This document shows, one piece after another, positions 1 to 7,499 of a stretch of 8,134 nucleotides of DNA (positions are counted from its first letter, which is position 1; every line of letters begins with the position of its first letter). The stretch is from contig JALGTI010000132.1 in assembly GCA_029821455.1 (NCBI GenBank), positions 1 through 8,134 of the forward strand. The letters run 5' to 3'. The notes below the pieces were generated by a model, which saw only the letters and a list, made by a program, of their open reading frames with translations, was not told the DNA's origin and did not search any database. The DNA comes from Candidatus Zipacnadia bacterium. Its GTDB lineage: Bacteria > Armatimonadota > Zipacnadia > Zipacnadales > Zipacnadaceae. The position numbers and the translations under genes are program-made.

Positions 1-51
1 GAGCACCGCGTTGTTGAGTTGGACGAGCTGCGGAACGAGGGCCCCAGCTAG
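1..51 (+). CDS. Possible C-terminal end of an upstream gene (partial)
   Basis: Frame 1 is open from the window edge and reads EHRVVELDELRNEGPS before a TAG stop at 49-51. It is followed by a 67-nt gap to the next start on the same strand. The charged, hydrophilic composition looks like a protein tail, and the position just upstream of a plus-strand gene fits. Frame 2 is also open through this short stretch, so the frame choice is weak. The family cannot be recognised from 16 residues. Confidence 0.3.
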   Translation, partial: EHRVVELDELRNEGPS

Positions 52-105
52 TGCTCTGAACTAGACCAGTTTGTACCCATGTCGTGCAATCCGTTGAGAT
101 GCTGC

Positions 106-110
106 GAGAG
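106..110 (+). promoter_or_regulatory. Probable ribosome binding site of the PHP-like gene
   Basis: GAGAG sits 8 nt before the ATG at 119. It would be too close to serve the alternative GTG at 110, so it supports the shorter start. The match to the anti-Shine-Dalgarno sequence is only moderate. Confidence 0.45.
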
Positions 111-118
111 TGTGTGCA

Positions 119-1633
119 ATGGGTAACGATTATCAGCTCTACTTCGGGGACATCCACAATCACAACGCTGTCGGATACGCCAAAGGCTCCCTGGAGCGAT
201 CGTTCGACATCGCGCAGGAGCACCTCGACTTCTTCGCCTTCACAGGTCATTCCCAGTGGCCCGATATGCCGACAATGCCCGAAGACAAGCACATGAAGTG
301 GGTGAACGGCTTCGAGGTTCATACACGCCGGTGGCCTGATGTGCGCGAAATGACTCGCGAAGCCAACCAGCCGGGCCGCTTTGCAACCTTCCTGGGCTAC
401 GAGTGGCATTCCAGCGCATGCGGGGACTATTGCATCATCTACCCGCACGATGAAGGCGACCTCCTATTCGCCGATTCTATCGAGGTCTTAGCGGAACAAG
501 TGCGCCTCAATGGCGCTGTTCTGATTCCCCATCACGCGGCCTATGCCAGGAACTGGCGTGGGATTGACTGGGATCGCTTTCCATCGAGCCTGTGTCCGGT
601 GGTTGAGGTGTTCTCGGAGCATGGCGGCTGCGTGGATGACCGTGGCCTATATCCGATGATTCGCCACAGCAACGGTGGGCGCACAACCACCGGCACGATT
701 CAATATGCCCTGGCCAAGGGCCTTCGCTTTGGGCTGATTGCGTCCACGGATGACCACTTCGGCTATCCAGGCGCGTACGGGGAGGGCCTCGCGGCGGTAT
801 GGGCCACTGACCTTTCCCGGAAAGCGATCTGGGACGCCATCAAAGCTCGTCGCACCTACGCCGTCACCGGCGATCGCATCATTCTGGAATTCTCTCTCAA
901 CGGCCAGCCGCTGGGCTCGGAGCTGCCCTATGACTCGCACCGTGAACTGTCGGTCCGCGTCGAAGCGATGGATGAAATAGACAAGGTGGAGATACTCAAG
1001 AACGGTCGCGTGGTGCATCGGGAGCACGTGCCCACAGTCCTGCCCGGCGATGTGTTCGAAGGCGGCCGCGCCAAGCTGCGTATCCAGTGGGGCTGGGGGC
1101 CGTGGGCGGCCCTAGATATGACGCGTACGGCTGACTGGGACGGCGAGATTCACATCACCGGCGGCCACCTCATCAAGACCACACCATGCTTTCAGTCCGG
1201 TCCCTTTGACGAAGACCGCCGCGACCGCCTGACTGATGTCAATGAGAACGGCTTGCGCTTCACTTCGTTCACATCCCGCCAGGATGCTTTCGGCGAGGAC
1301 CCGACAAAGGGCGTCATCCTTGAGCTAGAAGGCCAACCTGCGACCCGGGTGAGCGTACGGTGCGCCAAACCATCCAAATTCGCCGTCGAGTGCACCCTGG
1401 GCGAACTGATGGCCCACAGCGTTAGCCAGTTCACAGGCGCTTTTACCAGCGAGTCAGTGCTCCTTCACCGCCTACTCGTGCCCCAGTCCTATGCACTGGA
1501 ATTCGCCTGGTTTGATGAAGCATCTGATGACAGCGCGGACGATTACTATATGGTGCGCTGCACCCAGCGCAATGGCCACATAGCCTGGAGCAGCCCGATC
1601 TGGGTCAACTCTATAGCCGGTTTTAGGGACTGA
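119..1633 (+). CDS. PHP-like metal-dependent hydrolase (DUF3604-type) with C-terminal beta-rich domain
   Basis: Predicted cytoplasmic protein of 504 residues with no signal peptide. I chose the ATG at 119 because GAGAG (106-110) lies 8 nt upstream; an in-frame GTG at 110 would add three residues. The N-terminal half resembles the PHP/DUF3604 fold: YFGDIHNH near residues 8-15 gives the HxH metal motif, TGHSQWPD holds His44, IPHHAAY holds His138/His139, and STDDH at about 209-213 gives the last Asp/His pair. The domain closes with RRTYAVTGDRI, followed by a LNGQPLGSE strand, a block I associate with DUF3604 proteins. Residues from about 265 to the end look beta-rich and finish with AWSSPIWV, also typical of this family. 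PHP proteins are usually phosphoesterases or related metal hydrolases; the substrate here is unknown. Its 3' end overlaps the convergent dehydrogenase gene by 11 bp. Confidence 0.8.
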   Translation: MGNDYQLYFGDIHNHNAVGYAKGSLERSFDIAQEHLDFFAFTGHSQWPDMPTMPEDKHMKWVNGFEVHTRRWPDVREMTREANQPGRFATFLGYEWHSSACGDYCIIYPHDEGDLLFADSIEVLAEQVRLNGAVLIPHHAAYARNWRGIDWDRFPSSLCPVVEVFSEHGGCVDDRGLYPMIRHSNGGRTTTGTIQYALAKGLRFGLIASTDDHFGYPGAYGEGLAAVWATDLSRKAIWDAIKARRTYAVTGDRIILEFSLNGQPLGSELPYDSHRELSVRVEAMDEIDKVEILKNGRVVHREHVPTVLPGDVFEGGRAKLRIQWGWGPWAALDMTRTADWDGEIHITGGHLIKTTPCFQSGPFDEDRRDRLTDVNENGLRFTSFTSRQDAFGEDPTKGVILELEGQPATRVSVRCAKPSKFAVECTLGELMAHSVSQFTGAFTSESVLLHRLLVPQSYALEFAWFDEASDDSADDYYMVRCTQRNGHIAWSSPIWVNSIAGFRD

Positions 1634-2633
1634 CAATAGCGCGAAGCATATCTCCGGGGCGAGCAGCGGTGGCCTCCATTGCTTCAGCAGTCTGCGCCAA
1701 AGAGAACTGCCGGGTCGCCAGAGACCCGAGGTCTACTTGCCCACTGGCAATAAGCTTCACACCCTCGGCGAGGGTCTCACGGGAGCGCCGCGAGAATATT
1801 ATGGTCAACTCCCGCCGCCGGGGGATTGTGGAATCGAAGGTCACCGCATCAGGATGCGGTATGCCTACCACAATGACCTTGCCGGCAGGACGCGCCAGGC
1901 GCATCGCCTGCTCCACTGCCGCATTGTCCCCAGAGCACTCGAAGACGATATCCGCCTCCAAAGCGGCGTCCAGCAGCTCCAGATATGCAGCGCCCACTGG
2001 GTCGGCCCCCAACTTGCGTGGCCATTCACGCCGTCCTGCCAGCGGCTCCACTACGGCCATCTGCTCGAGGCCCCAGGTTTTGGCTGCCTGCATTGTGCAC
2101 GTTCCGATGGCGCCGGCTCCGAGAAACGCAGCGCTGTCTTGTGGCGACAGCCCAGCCAGACGTGCGGCGTGGAGGCCCACGCCCAGCGGCTCGGTTAGTG
2201 CCCCCTCGATGTAGCTAACACTATCCGGCAGCGGATAGACGCTGAAGGCGGGGCAGGCGATATACTCGGCCAGCGCGCCATCGCGCTGAGGAAAGCTGGG
2301 AAAGACTATATTGCGGCAAAGATTCTCGTGGCCACTTCGGCACATATCACATTTGCCGCAGTGCCAACTGGGTTCGACAGCCACCCGCGTTCCGACCGGC
2401 GGGGAGTCCACACCCTCCCCAAGTTCCGCTATATCCCCCGAAAACTCGTGCCCCTGGATCATCGGGTGGTCAGGCACCACGCCGCTGGCGTGGCCATCCT
2501 GGTACAGGCGCAAGTCCGAAGGGCAGATTGCCACTGCTCTGACACGCACCAGCACCTCGCCTGGCCCCGGTTCGGGAGTGGGCACCTCTTCGATGCGTAC
2601 ATCTCGCGGGGCGTACAAGCGTGCGGCTCTCAT
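1623..2633 (-). CDS. Zinc-dependent medium-chain alcohol/polyol dehydrogenase (MDR family)
   Basis: 336 residues, the usual length for the sorbitol/threonine dehydrogenase branch of the MDR superfamily, which oxidises a secondary alcohol of a polyol or sugar derivative with NAD(P). Catalytic zinc ligands are visible as Cys37 (AICPSD), His62-Glu63 (GHE) and Glu148 (TEPLG). Structural zinc ligands are the four cysteines 92, 95, 98 and 106 in a CGKCDMC...C pattern. The Rossmann dinucleotide motif LGAGAIG is at about 171-177. The ATG at 2633 is preceded by AGGTAGG about 10 nt upstream. It is the last gene of the minus-strand run, 37 nt after the lyase gene, so it probably shares that transcript. 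The stop codon TAA (1625-1623) lies inside the end of the opposing PHP-like gene. The family assignment is firm; the substrate (sugar, polyol or sugar acid) is inferred only from context. Confidence 0.9.
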   Translation of the reverse strand: MRAARLYAPRDVRIEEVPTPEPGPGEVLVRVRAVAICPSDLRLYQDGHASGVVPDHPMIQGHEFSGDIAELGEGVDSPPVGTRVAVEPSWHCGKCDMCRSGHENLCRNIVFPSFPQRDGALAEYIACPAFSVYPLPDSVSYIEGALTEPLGVGLHAARLAGLSPQDSAAFLGAGAIGTCTMQAAKTWGLEQMAVVEPLAGRREWPRKLGADPVGAAYLELLDAALEADIVFECSGDNAAVEQAMRLARPAGKVIVVGIPHPDAVTFDSTIPRRRELTIIFSRRSRETLAEGVKLIASGQVDLGSLATRQFSLAQTAEAMEATAARPGDMLRAIVSP

Positions 2634-2670
2634 TTCTTCATTACCTACCTATCCAACTAGCCAGGCCCAA

Positions 2671-5499
2671 TCACCCAGACGGCAAGACTCTTCGGCCTCT
2701 GATGCGGATCTCTTCAACGTCATCCGGATTGCCCGAAACAACTGAGGCCTTCCCCGCGTCGAAGCTGATTTCAATGAAGTCTGTAACATCTTTCAACTCA
2801 ACTCGCACATCCCCGGCCGTCAGCGATTTGCCGTGGCACAACACGATGCACTCTATATCACCGTCGGTATTCAGCCGGGCCATAGCCAGCTCGCCGCGGA
2901 GGCGTACCCCCAACTCATCCTGCACCAGGATCCGGCCGTCACTCGCCGAAGGCGCAACCCCCAACGGGTTCTCAGCGTCAGCGGCAATTAGCAGGTCACA
3001 ACGTCCGTCCACGAGCTCGACCTCAACGGCCACATTTGAATCCGGGTACGCTTGACCATCCCGCGTCTCCAACGGCAGGCGGCGGAGGTGAGCAATGTTC
3101 GACCTGCGCTCGTAGGGCTCGATGATGCCGACAAAAGTGGATACCGGTTGTTCCTCACTCGTCTGGCGACGGACCATCACGCGGGGAATCCAAGCCTCCG
3201 TCGTACTATCATACTTGCCGGCGTTTATCCATCCCTCGCATATAGATGCCGCTATCCCAGTGCTCAGGTCGGTATAGCGCAGATGAATGTCAGAGTCTGC
3301 GGGGAGGAACTCGTAGCGGTCCTCAATCTGCCAGTCAACACTCCAGCCTGGTTCAGGTGCAGGATCCGTTCGGAAGTTGCGCATCTGCGTCCCGTAGCCA
3401 TAGTCAGCAGCCGGCTGCAGCGACAGCCCCTCTGTAGTGATCTGGCCAAAGTGACTGTGCATGAACTTGCAGTGTTCGGGGCCGCCAGCGACGCGGAAGA
3501 CATCCAGTATGTATGAGTCGCTTTCTGACAGGTCAACCATCGCGACCGTTCGTTCGTATTGGCGACCTCCGATGATAGCCCGGCCCGATGCACGGATGGC
3601 CTGGAATTGCCCCCCATCAGCCCATAAAGTGGTCGCACCCGCTGCTCCATTCTGGCCCTGGCCGGTCACTACTACCGTGTTATGCGCAGCCGGTATCTTG
3701 TACCAGCGAGGTTTGGCTGAACCCCAGCCGCCGTATTGCACCGGCGGGTATCCGAAGTCCGGCATCAGGTCCAGACCCTTGGCAAACAGCCCCAGATTCA
3801 TACCATCCTGGTGACCGTGCCCGCCACCTGAATCGTAGTCCAGCCACGCCGCCCGCTCATTCTCTCCCTGGCCCGAACGCAGGATCGCCAGGTGCCACTG
3901 CTGTTTGTTGATGCTCCCCAGCTTGAGAATCGGGCCTTCACGGGTAATCACTTTAGCCACAGCCTGCTGAAATGCCGCCGGGTCTTCAGCAAACAAGTCA
4001 TGGGGCAGCCCCTCCACGCAATTGTCGTTTCCGTGGTACAGCACCTGCACGAATGCCACATCGCCGGTTATCTTGTACAGGTCCCACAGCAGCGTGTACA
4101 TCGAGGGAGTCAGATCTAAGGGTGTTCTTTGCAAGAACATACCCGCGTATTTCTCGAGCCTCGTGGCGAACCACCCGGTATCACCCGAGAGCGGGTAGTA
4201 CTGCTGCAGGCACCACGTATCAATATGGAAGCGATAGGTCTCATGCAGGCGCGGCTGCCGCTTTAGGAGATCAGCCAGAAAGGACGGCTCTAGTCGGGAG
4301 TACTCAGCCAGGAACCGGGCCAGATTCGCAATCGCATAGGCCGAATAGTTGGCCAGCCCCTTCTCGCCCGTGACGCCATCAACAGCAGTGGCCCTCTGCA
4401 GCATACTATCCAGGTGGGCATAGACGTCATCACGGTTAGCGGGCCAGCCCAGAACGGTATTGATGACTAAGATCGTGATATCGGTGCGCGGGTAGTTTGA
4501 GGAGATTTTCGCCCGGTTGTTAAGCGTATCACGAAGAATTCGGTCCTCAATGTTCCGTTGGATGTCCTCAAAGGAGGCTTTGGGGTTGTCGAGCTTGTAC
4601 TCCCGTGCCTTGTGGGAGAGAAACTCCACCAGTTCTGTGTCCTGGCGAAGCGCGTCAAAGATCTCATCATAGGCTTGCGCCAGTTCCCGCGAGTCCTCGC
4701 AGGCATTGTGCCAGACGGTCACGTATCCGTTACTGCCGAGTCGACGTTCATATATTACCGCCTGGCTCTTGAAATCAAAGGTCGGATACACATCCGCGAC
4801 TCGGTCCAACAGCACACCAGCTTTGTGCCCGTAGATCGGATCGCCTGTGACCACATACGCCGCCGCCAGCTGCTTAATCCCGCCCAGCACTGCCTGATAC
4901 CATTGCCCATAGATGAGATACGCGCCGATGAACCGCCAGCGGTTGCCGTCCGCATCCACATAACCTTCCCCATCATCCACGCCATACATATGCAAGGGAT
5001 CATCTGGATCGGGATGCTCTTCGTTGAACAGCAGCGAGCGGTCGGCAAGTTCGGGCTTGAAGATGTTATCCTCATCGAGACCGGAGCGATAGAACTTCCC
5101 GAAATCGTTCTTAGGAAACCACTCTTTACAGTGTGGACAGCGGACCTTCCAGGGGTGTTCCAAGGCATCCATTTCCCACGTGTACATCGGCACGGATTCT
5201 TTGCAGTTTGGGCAGTAGCCGTTAGACCACACCATCCACGAACGCGTTATCGTATTGCCGAACATCAGGTTCCACAGTTCATCGTCCGACAACTCCAGCC
5301 ACGGCTCGGCAGCCTCAACGATTCTCTGCTGGATTTCGGCTGCCCATGGATATTCCTCTGCATTCGCCACTGCTTTCGCCACCATACTCGGCGGGAAGAA
5401 CACGCTGGTCTGTTTGGATGTTTGCTGGCCAACACACATATTCACCACCCTCAGGGTTCCGAGGCCAATAAGCACGACCGTGAGTAGTGACCTGTTCAT
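2671..5499 (-). CDS. Secreted heparinase II/III-like polysaccharide lyase, large form
   Basis: 942 residues. The N-terminus (MNRSLLTVVLIGLGTL...) is a Sec signal peptide with a short basic start, a hydrophobic core at about 5-19 and likely cleavage after about 24; no proper lipobox is seen around Cys22. Residues about 35-450 look alpha-helical, as in the toroid domain of heparinase II/III and alginate lyases. They contain two CPxC pairs, CPNC (96-99) and CPHC (121-124), that could bind zinc. The lyase core follows: SGGGHGHQDGMN at about 557-568 (His561, His563, Asp565) and the conserved AHNTVVV at about 605-611. SSNYPRTD (333-340) may supply the Asn/Tyr of the active site. The C-terminus is beta-rich. 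These enzymes cleave uronic-acid polysaccharides by beta-elimination; the actual substrate cannot be read from sequence. Its start overlaps the upstream oxidoreductase stop as TAATG. Confidence 0.85.
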   Translation of the reverse strand: MNRSLLTVVLIGLGTLRVVNMCVGQQTSKQTSVFFPPSMVAKAVANAEEYPWAAEIQQRIVEAAEPWLELSDDELWNLMFGNTITRSWMVWSNGYCPNCKESVPMYTWEMDALEHPWKVRCPHCKEWFPKNDFGKFYRSGLDEDNIFKPELADRSLLFNEEHPDPDDPLHMYGVDDGEGYVDADGNRWRFIGAYLIYGQWYQAVLGGIKQLAAAYVVTGDPIYGHKAGVLLDRVADVYPTFDFKSQAVIYERRLGSNGYVTVWHNACEDSRELAQAYDEIFDALRQDTELVEFLSHKAREYKLDNPKASFEDIQRNIEDRILRDTLNNRAKISSNYPRTDITILVINTVLGWPANRDDVYAHLDSMLQRATAVDGVTGEKGLANYSAYAIANLARFLAEYSRLEPSFLADLLKRQPRLHETYRFHIDTWCLQQYYPLSGDTGWFATRLEKYAGMFLQRTPLDLTPSMYTLLWDLYKITGDVAFVQVLYHGNDNCVEGLPHDLFAEDPAAFQQAVAKVITREGPILKLGSINKQQWHLAILRSGQGENERAAWLDYDSGGGHGHQDGMNLGLFAKGLDLMPDFGYPPVQYGGWGSAKPRWYKIPAAHNTVVVTGQGQNGAAGATTLWADGGQFQAIRASGRAIIGGRQYERTVAMVDLSESDSYILDVFRVAGGPEHCKFMHSHFGQITTEGLSLQPAADYGYGTQMRNFRTDPAPEPGWSVDWQIEDRYEFLPADSDIHLRYTDLSTGIAASICEGWINAGKYDSTTEAWIPRVMVRRQTSEEQPVSTFVGIIEPYERRSNIAHLRRLPLETRDGQAYPDSNVAVEVELVDGRCDLLIAADAENPLGVAPSASDGRILVQDELGVRLRGELAMARLNTDGDIECIVLCHGKSLTAGDVRVELKDVTDFIEISFDAGKASVVSGNPDDVEEIRIRGRRVLPSG

Positions 5500-5516
5500 T
5501 AGCTTGTACCACCCTT
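5497..5516 (-). promoter_or_regulatory. TAATG coupled start with internal ribosome binding site of the lyase gene
   Basis: The TAA stop of the Gfo/Idh/MocA gene (5501-5499) and the ATG of the lyase gene (5499-5497) share one A. A good Shine-Dalgarno sequence, AAGGGTGG (5516-5509), lies in the last codons of the upstream gene, 9 nt before the ATG. This arrangement usually gives translational coupling and shows that the two genes are on one transcript. Confidence 0.75.
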
Positions 5517-6551
5517 CTGCCGGATGCGTAGAATTTGCTCGGCTATCTCCAAGTCCTGGAGACTATCAGCGCCCGAGCTACGCGGCTCGCTGCCTTTGGC
5601 GATGCACTCTAAGAAGTGTTCCGCCTCGTTGCGGAATGCCCAGCTCCACGGCGCAAGCGGCTGATGGATTTCATGGGTCTGGCCACCCTTGTACAGGGAC
5701 ACGCGGGCCGGCGCGCGCACCAGTGGCGGCGGCGTTTCGATGTGCAGCCAGCCCCTATCGAAGTAGATGGTGGTGTGCTCATCCCACGCATACGCCGGCA
5801 AGCTGCCTACCTCCAGGCTGATGGGATATCCGCCGCCGTCAAAGGTCACAGGCCACGACTTCTCATGAGCGAGGCTAGCCGTTATGGGGGTCAGCTTATC
5901 GCCGAGTAGGAAGCGCAGGAGGTTGAGGTTGTGGCAGAAGACGTTGCTGAAAGTCAGGAACTTTCGCGCGTTCTCCTCCGTCAGCCAGTCCGGCGTGGGT
6001 GTTGGCTCAAAGCCCTGGGGCTGCTCGTCAGTCTGAATGATATCAACCTGCCCGCAGATCCAATCGCCGCCGAAGCAGTGGGCGCGAACGAACGACACAT
6101 CCCCCAGTTCGCCGCTTTCCTGCAGTTCGTCAAGCAACTGTTTGGCTGCCAGAACGCCTTCATCATAGCGCTTCATATACCCGACCATCAGTAGCTTACC
6201 GGAGCGCTCGGCTGCCTCAACCATGGCTCTACCGCCGGCTACGCTGCGAGACATAGGCTTTTCGATAAAGACATGCTTGCCTGCCTCAAGCAGGTCGCAG
6301 GCAATCCGCTGGTTGAAGGCCTCACTGGCGATGGCCACGCAGGCTTCGATCTCCGGATCGGCGGCAATCTCCTCGTGGCTGGCGCAGACGCGCCCTATCT
6401 GGTGGCGGCGGGCAACCAGCTCAGCTTGCCGCTCCTTCAGGTCGGCCAGGGCTACTATCTCACACTGCTCAGAGGCACTGAAGTTGGGCAAGTGAACTGC
6501 CTGGCCCATAAAGCCAGTGCCCACGAATCCGAGTTTGAGCGGCTGAGACAT
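5499..6551 (-). CDS. Gfo/Idh/MocA family NAD(P)-dependent oxidoreductase
   Basis: 350 residues, normal for the family, which oxidises or reduces sugars, inositols and related compounds, or performs redox-assisted glycoside chemistry. The N-terminal Rossmann fold shows LGFVGTGFMG (7-16) as the nucleotide motif. The family signature EKP is at 97-99, with Lys98 the usual catalytic lysine, followed by VGYMKRYD (123-130). His207 in FCHNLNLLR is in the region where the family carries a catalytic histidine. The ATG at 6551 was chosen because AGAGG lies 8 nt upstream and the nucleotide motif then starts at the usual distance. A GTG at 6608 would add 19 residues, but these would be encoded by the hairpin repeat. 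The gene follows the TIM-barrel gene by 80 nt and is coupled to the lyase gene. The family is clear; the substrate is unknown. Confidence 0.9.
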   Translation of the reverse strand: MSQPLKLGFVGTGFMGQAVHLPNFSASEQCEIVALADLKERQAELVARRHQIGRVCASHEEIAADPEIEACVAIASEAFNQRIACDLLEAGKHVFIEKPMSRSVAGGRAMVEAAERSGKLLMVGYMKRYDEGVLAAKQLLDELQESGELGDVSFVRAHCFGGDWICGQVDIIQTDEQPQGFEPTPTPDWLTEENARKFLTFSNVFCHNLNLLRFLLGDKLTPITASLAHEKSWPVTFDGGGYPISLEVGSLPAYAWDEHTTIYFDRGWLHIETPPPLVRAPARVSLYKGGQTHEIHQPLAPWSWAFRNEAEHFLECIAKGSEPRSSGADSLQDLEIAEQILRIRQKGGTS

Positions 6552-6559
6552 AAGCAATT

Positions 6560-6564
6560 CCTCT
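6560..6564 (-). promoter_or_regulatory. Ribosome binding site deciding the Gfo/Idh/MocA start
   Basis: AGAGG on the minus strand is 8 nt before the ATG at 6551. It favours this start over the upstream in-frame GTG at 6608, whose added residues would be a translation of the intergenic repeat. Confidence 0.7.
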
Positions 6565-6576
6565 AAGCCTTCACAT

Positions 6577-6638
6577 GGCGCGGGCGTCTCGCCTGCGTAT
6601 CCTTCCACCTGTCGCAGGCAGGATGCCTGCGCTATCCC
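6577..6638. repeat. Tandem pair of short hairpin repeats (REP-like intergenic element)
   Basis: Two hairpins lie side by side. The first is CGCGGGCG (6579-6586), loop TCT, CGCCTGCG (6590-6597), with one G-T wobble on the plus strand that becomes an A-C mismatch on the transcribed minus strand. The second is a perfect 7-bp stem: CGCAGGC (6613-6619), loop AGGAT, GCCTGCG (6625-6631). Each right arm is followed by nearly the same bases (GCCTGCGTATCC at 6591-6602, GCCTGCGCTATCC at 6625-6637), so the two units are also direct repeats. The element fills most of the gap between the TIM-barrel and oxidoreductase genes and contains the TAG stop (6634-6632) of the former. There is no U-tract, so it is unlikely to be a classic terminator. 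It could instead protect or process the transcript. Confidence 0.75.
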
Positions 6639-7468
6639 GCTCTGTGACGACAGGCCTCTGCCAGTATGGCATCGCAGGCCACCTTAACCTTGGTCGCCGC
6701 CTCCAGCGGCGGCAGTTTGGGCAATTCGTCCCCAAATACCTCCACGACCGCGAAATCCGCGTAGCCAATCTTGTTGAGCGCCCTGACGAAGCCCACCAGG
6801 TCTATGATGCCCTGACCAGGTATCTCCCGCTCGCCATCGCGCTGTTCCTCGTAGGGCCTGTCGGGGGCATCCACGAAGTGGACGTGCACGATCTGCTCAG
6901 GTTTGAGCTGCTCGAGTTCGCAGATGGTGCCCCCGGCCATATACCAGTGCCAGCTATCGAGCAGCAGCCCAACATTGGGCCTGCCGATGTCGGCAACCAG
7001 GTCCAGAATGTCTGGCATCGTGTATATGAAAATGTTGCCCTCCTGGCGTGCATGCCAGGGCCCAATCCATTCAAGTCCGAAGCGCACCCCATATTCGCCC
7101 ATGATGTCGGCCATCTGCCCGAACCGCCGCACGACCAGGCTCCTGAATTCGTCGGGATCGCCCGGCACAGTCGGCGGTATGTAGGTCACGCATCTGGGGC
7201 AGTTGATGACCTGGGCTGTCTGGCAGATGCGAGGAAGCGTATCCAGGTCTTCGGCAAACTCATTCTCGTTGCCCTGCCAGCGCACAGGCAGCATCCAGCT
7301 CGCGGGCTCGATGCCATACCGGTCGAAAGGCTCCCTCGCGTCAGGGAGGGCGGCGACCTCGTCTATCCCAATATCTAGCCCTTCATAGCCCGCATCGCGG
7401 GCCACGGCAAGTTGCCCCTCCAGATCCGGGGGCCCGGCCAGTATCACAGTGTGCAGTGACAGGCGCAT
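6632..7468 (-). CDS. Sugar-phosphate isomerase/epimerase-like TIM barrel (xylose isomerase/AP endonuclease 2 superfamily)
   Basis: 278 residues, the typical length for cytoplasmic members that isomerise, epimerise or in some cases decarboxylate or dehydrate sugars and sugar acids using a divalent metal. The four expected metal ligands are visible: Glu133 (GLEWIG), Asp171 (LLLDSWHW), His197 (HVHFVDAP) and Glu243 (VVEVFG). His174, three residues after the Asp ligand, is also usual. IPGQGIID at about 216-223 matches the family's late loop. The ATG at 7468 follows a strong GGAGGG (7480-7475) by 6 nt. The gene starts 31 nt after the RuBisCO-like gene and is the second gene in the minus-strand run. 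Its stop codon lies within the hairpin repeat, so the last residues (about RHRAG) may have been altered by repeat insertion. Superfamily is confident; the reaction is not known. Confidence 0.88.
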   Translation of the reverse strand: MRLSLHTVILAGPPDLEGQLAVARDAGYEGLDIGIDEVAALPDAREPFDRYGIEPASWMLPVRWQGNENEFAEDLDTLPRICQTAQVINCPRCVTYIPPTVPGDPDEFRSLVVRRFGQMADIMGEYGVRFGLEWIGPWHARQEGNIFIYTMPDILDLVADIGRPNVGLLLDSWHWYMAGGTICELEQLKPEQIVHVHFVDAPDRPYEEQRDGEREIPGQGIIDLVGFVRALNKIGYADFAVVEVFGDELPKLPPLEAATKVKVACDAILAEACRHRAG

Positions 7469-7474
7469 AATGTT

Positions 7475-7480
7475 CCCTCC
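7475..7480 (-). promoter_or_regulatory. Strong ribosome binding site of the TIM-barrel gene
   Basis: GGAGGG on the minus strand is 6 nt before the ATG at 7468, in the 31-nt gap after the RuBisCO-like gene. It is the best Shine-Dalgarno match in the window and fixes the start. Confidence 0.8.
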
Positions 7481-7499
7481 AGAGCAAGCATTATGTACT

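Noticed and set aside
64..76. Imperfect dyad AACTAGACCAGTT upstream of the PHP-like gene as an operator
   Set aside because: Only the outer four bases and a few inner ones are symmetric; with no second copy and no regulator gene in the window it is within chance expectation.
4558..5487. Long plus-strand open frame of 309 codons opposite the lyase gene
   Set aside because: It is antisense to a well-supported gene with signal peptide, cysteine motifs and lyase core; its translation shows no recognisable family and no good ribosome binding site was noticed.
6552..6608. GTG start at 6608 extending the Gfo/Idh/MocA protein by 19 residues
   Set aside because: The extension (MEGYAGETPAPC...) is a translation of the hairpin repeat; the ATG at 6551 has its own ribosome binding site and puts the nucleotide motif at the usual position.
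6577..6638. Hairpins as a rho-independent terminator after the TIM-barrel gene
   Set aside because: Neither stem is followed by a T-run on the minus strand, and the downstream genes are co-directional with no obvious new promoter.
6575..7378. Plus-strand open frame of 267 codons opposite the TIM-barrel gene
   Set aside because: Its first residues translate the hairpin repeat and the rest is the shadow of the isomerase gene, whose metal ligands and strong ribosome binding site are on the other strand.
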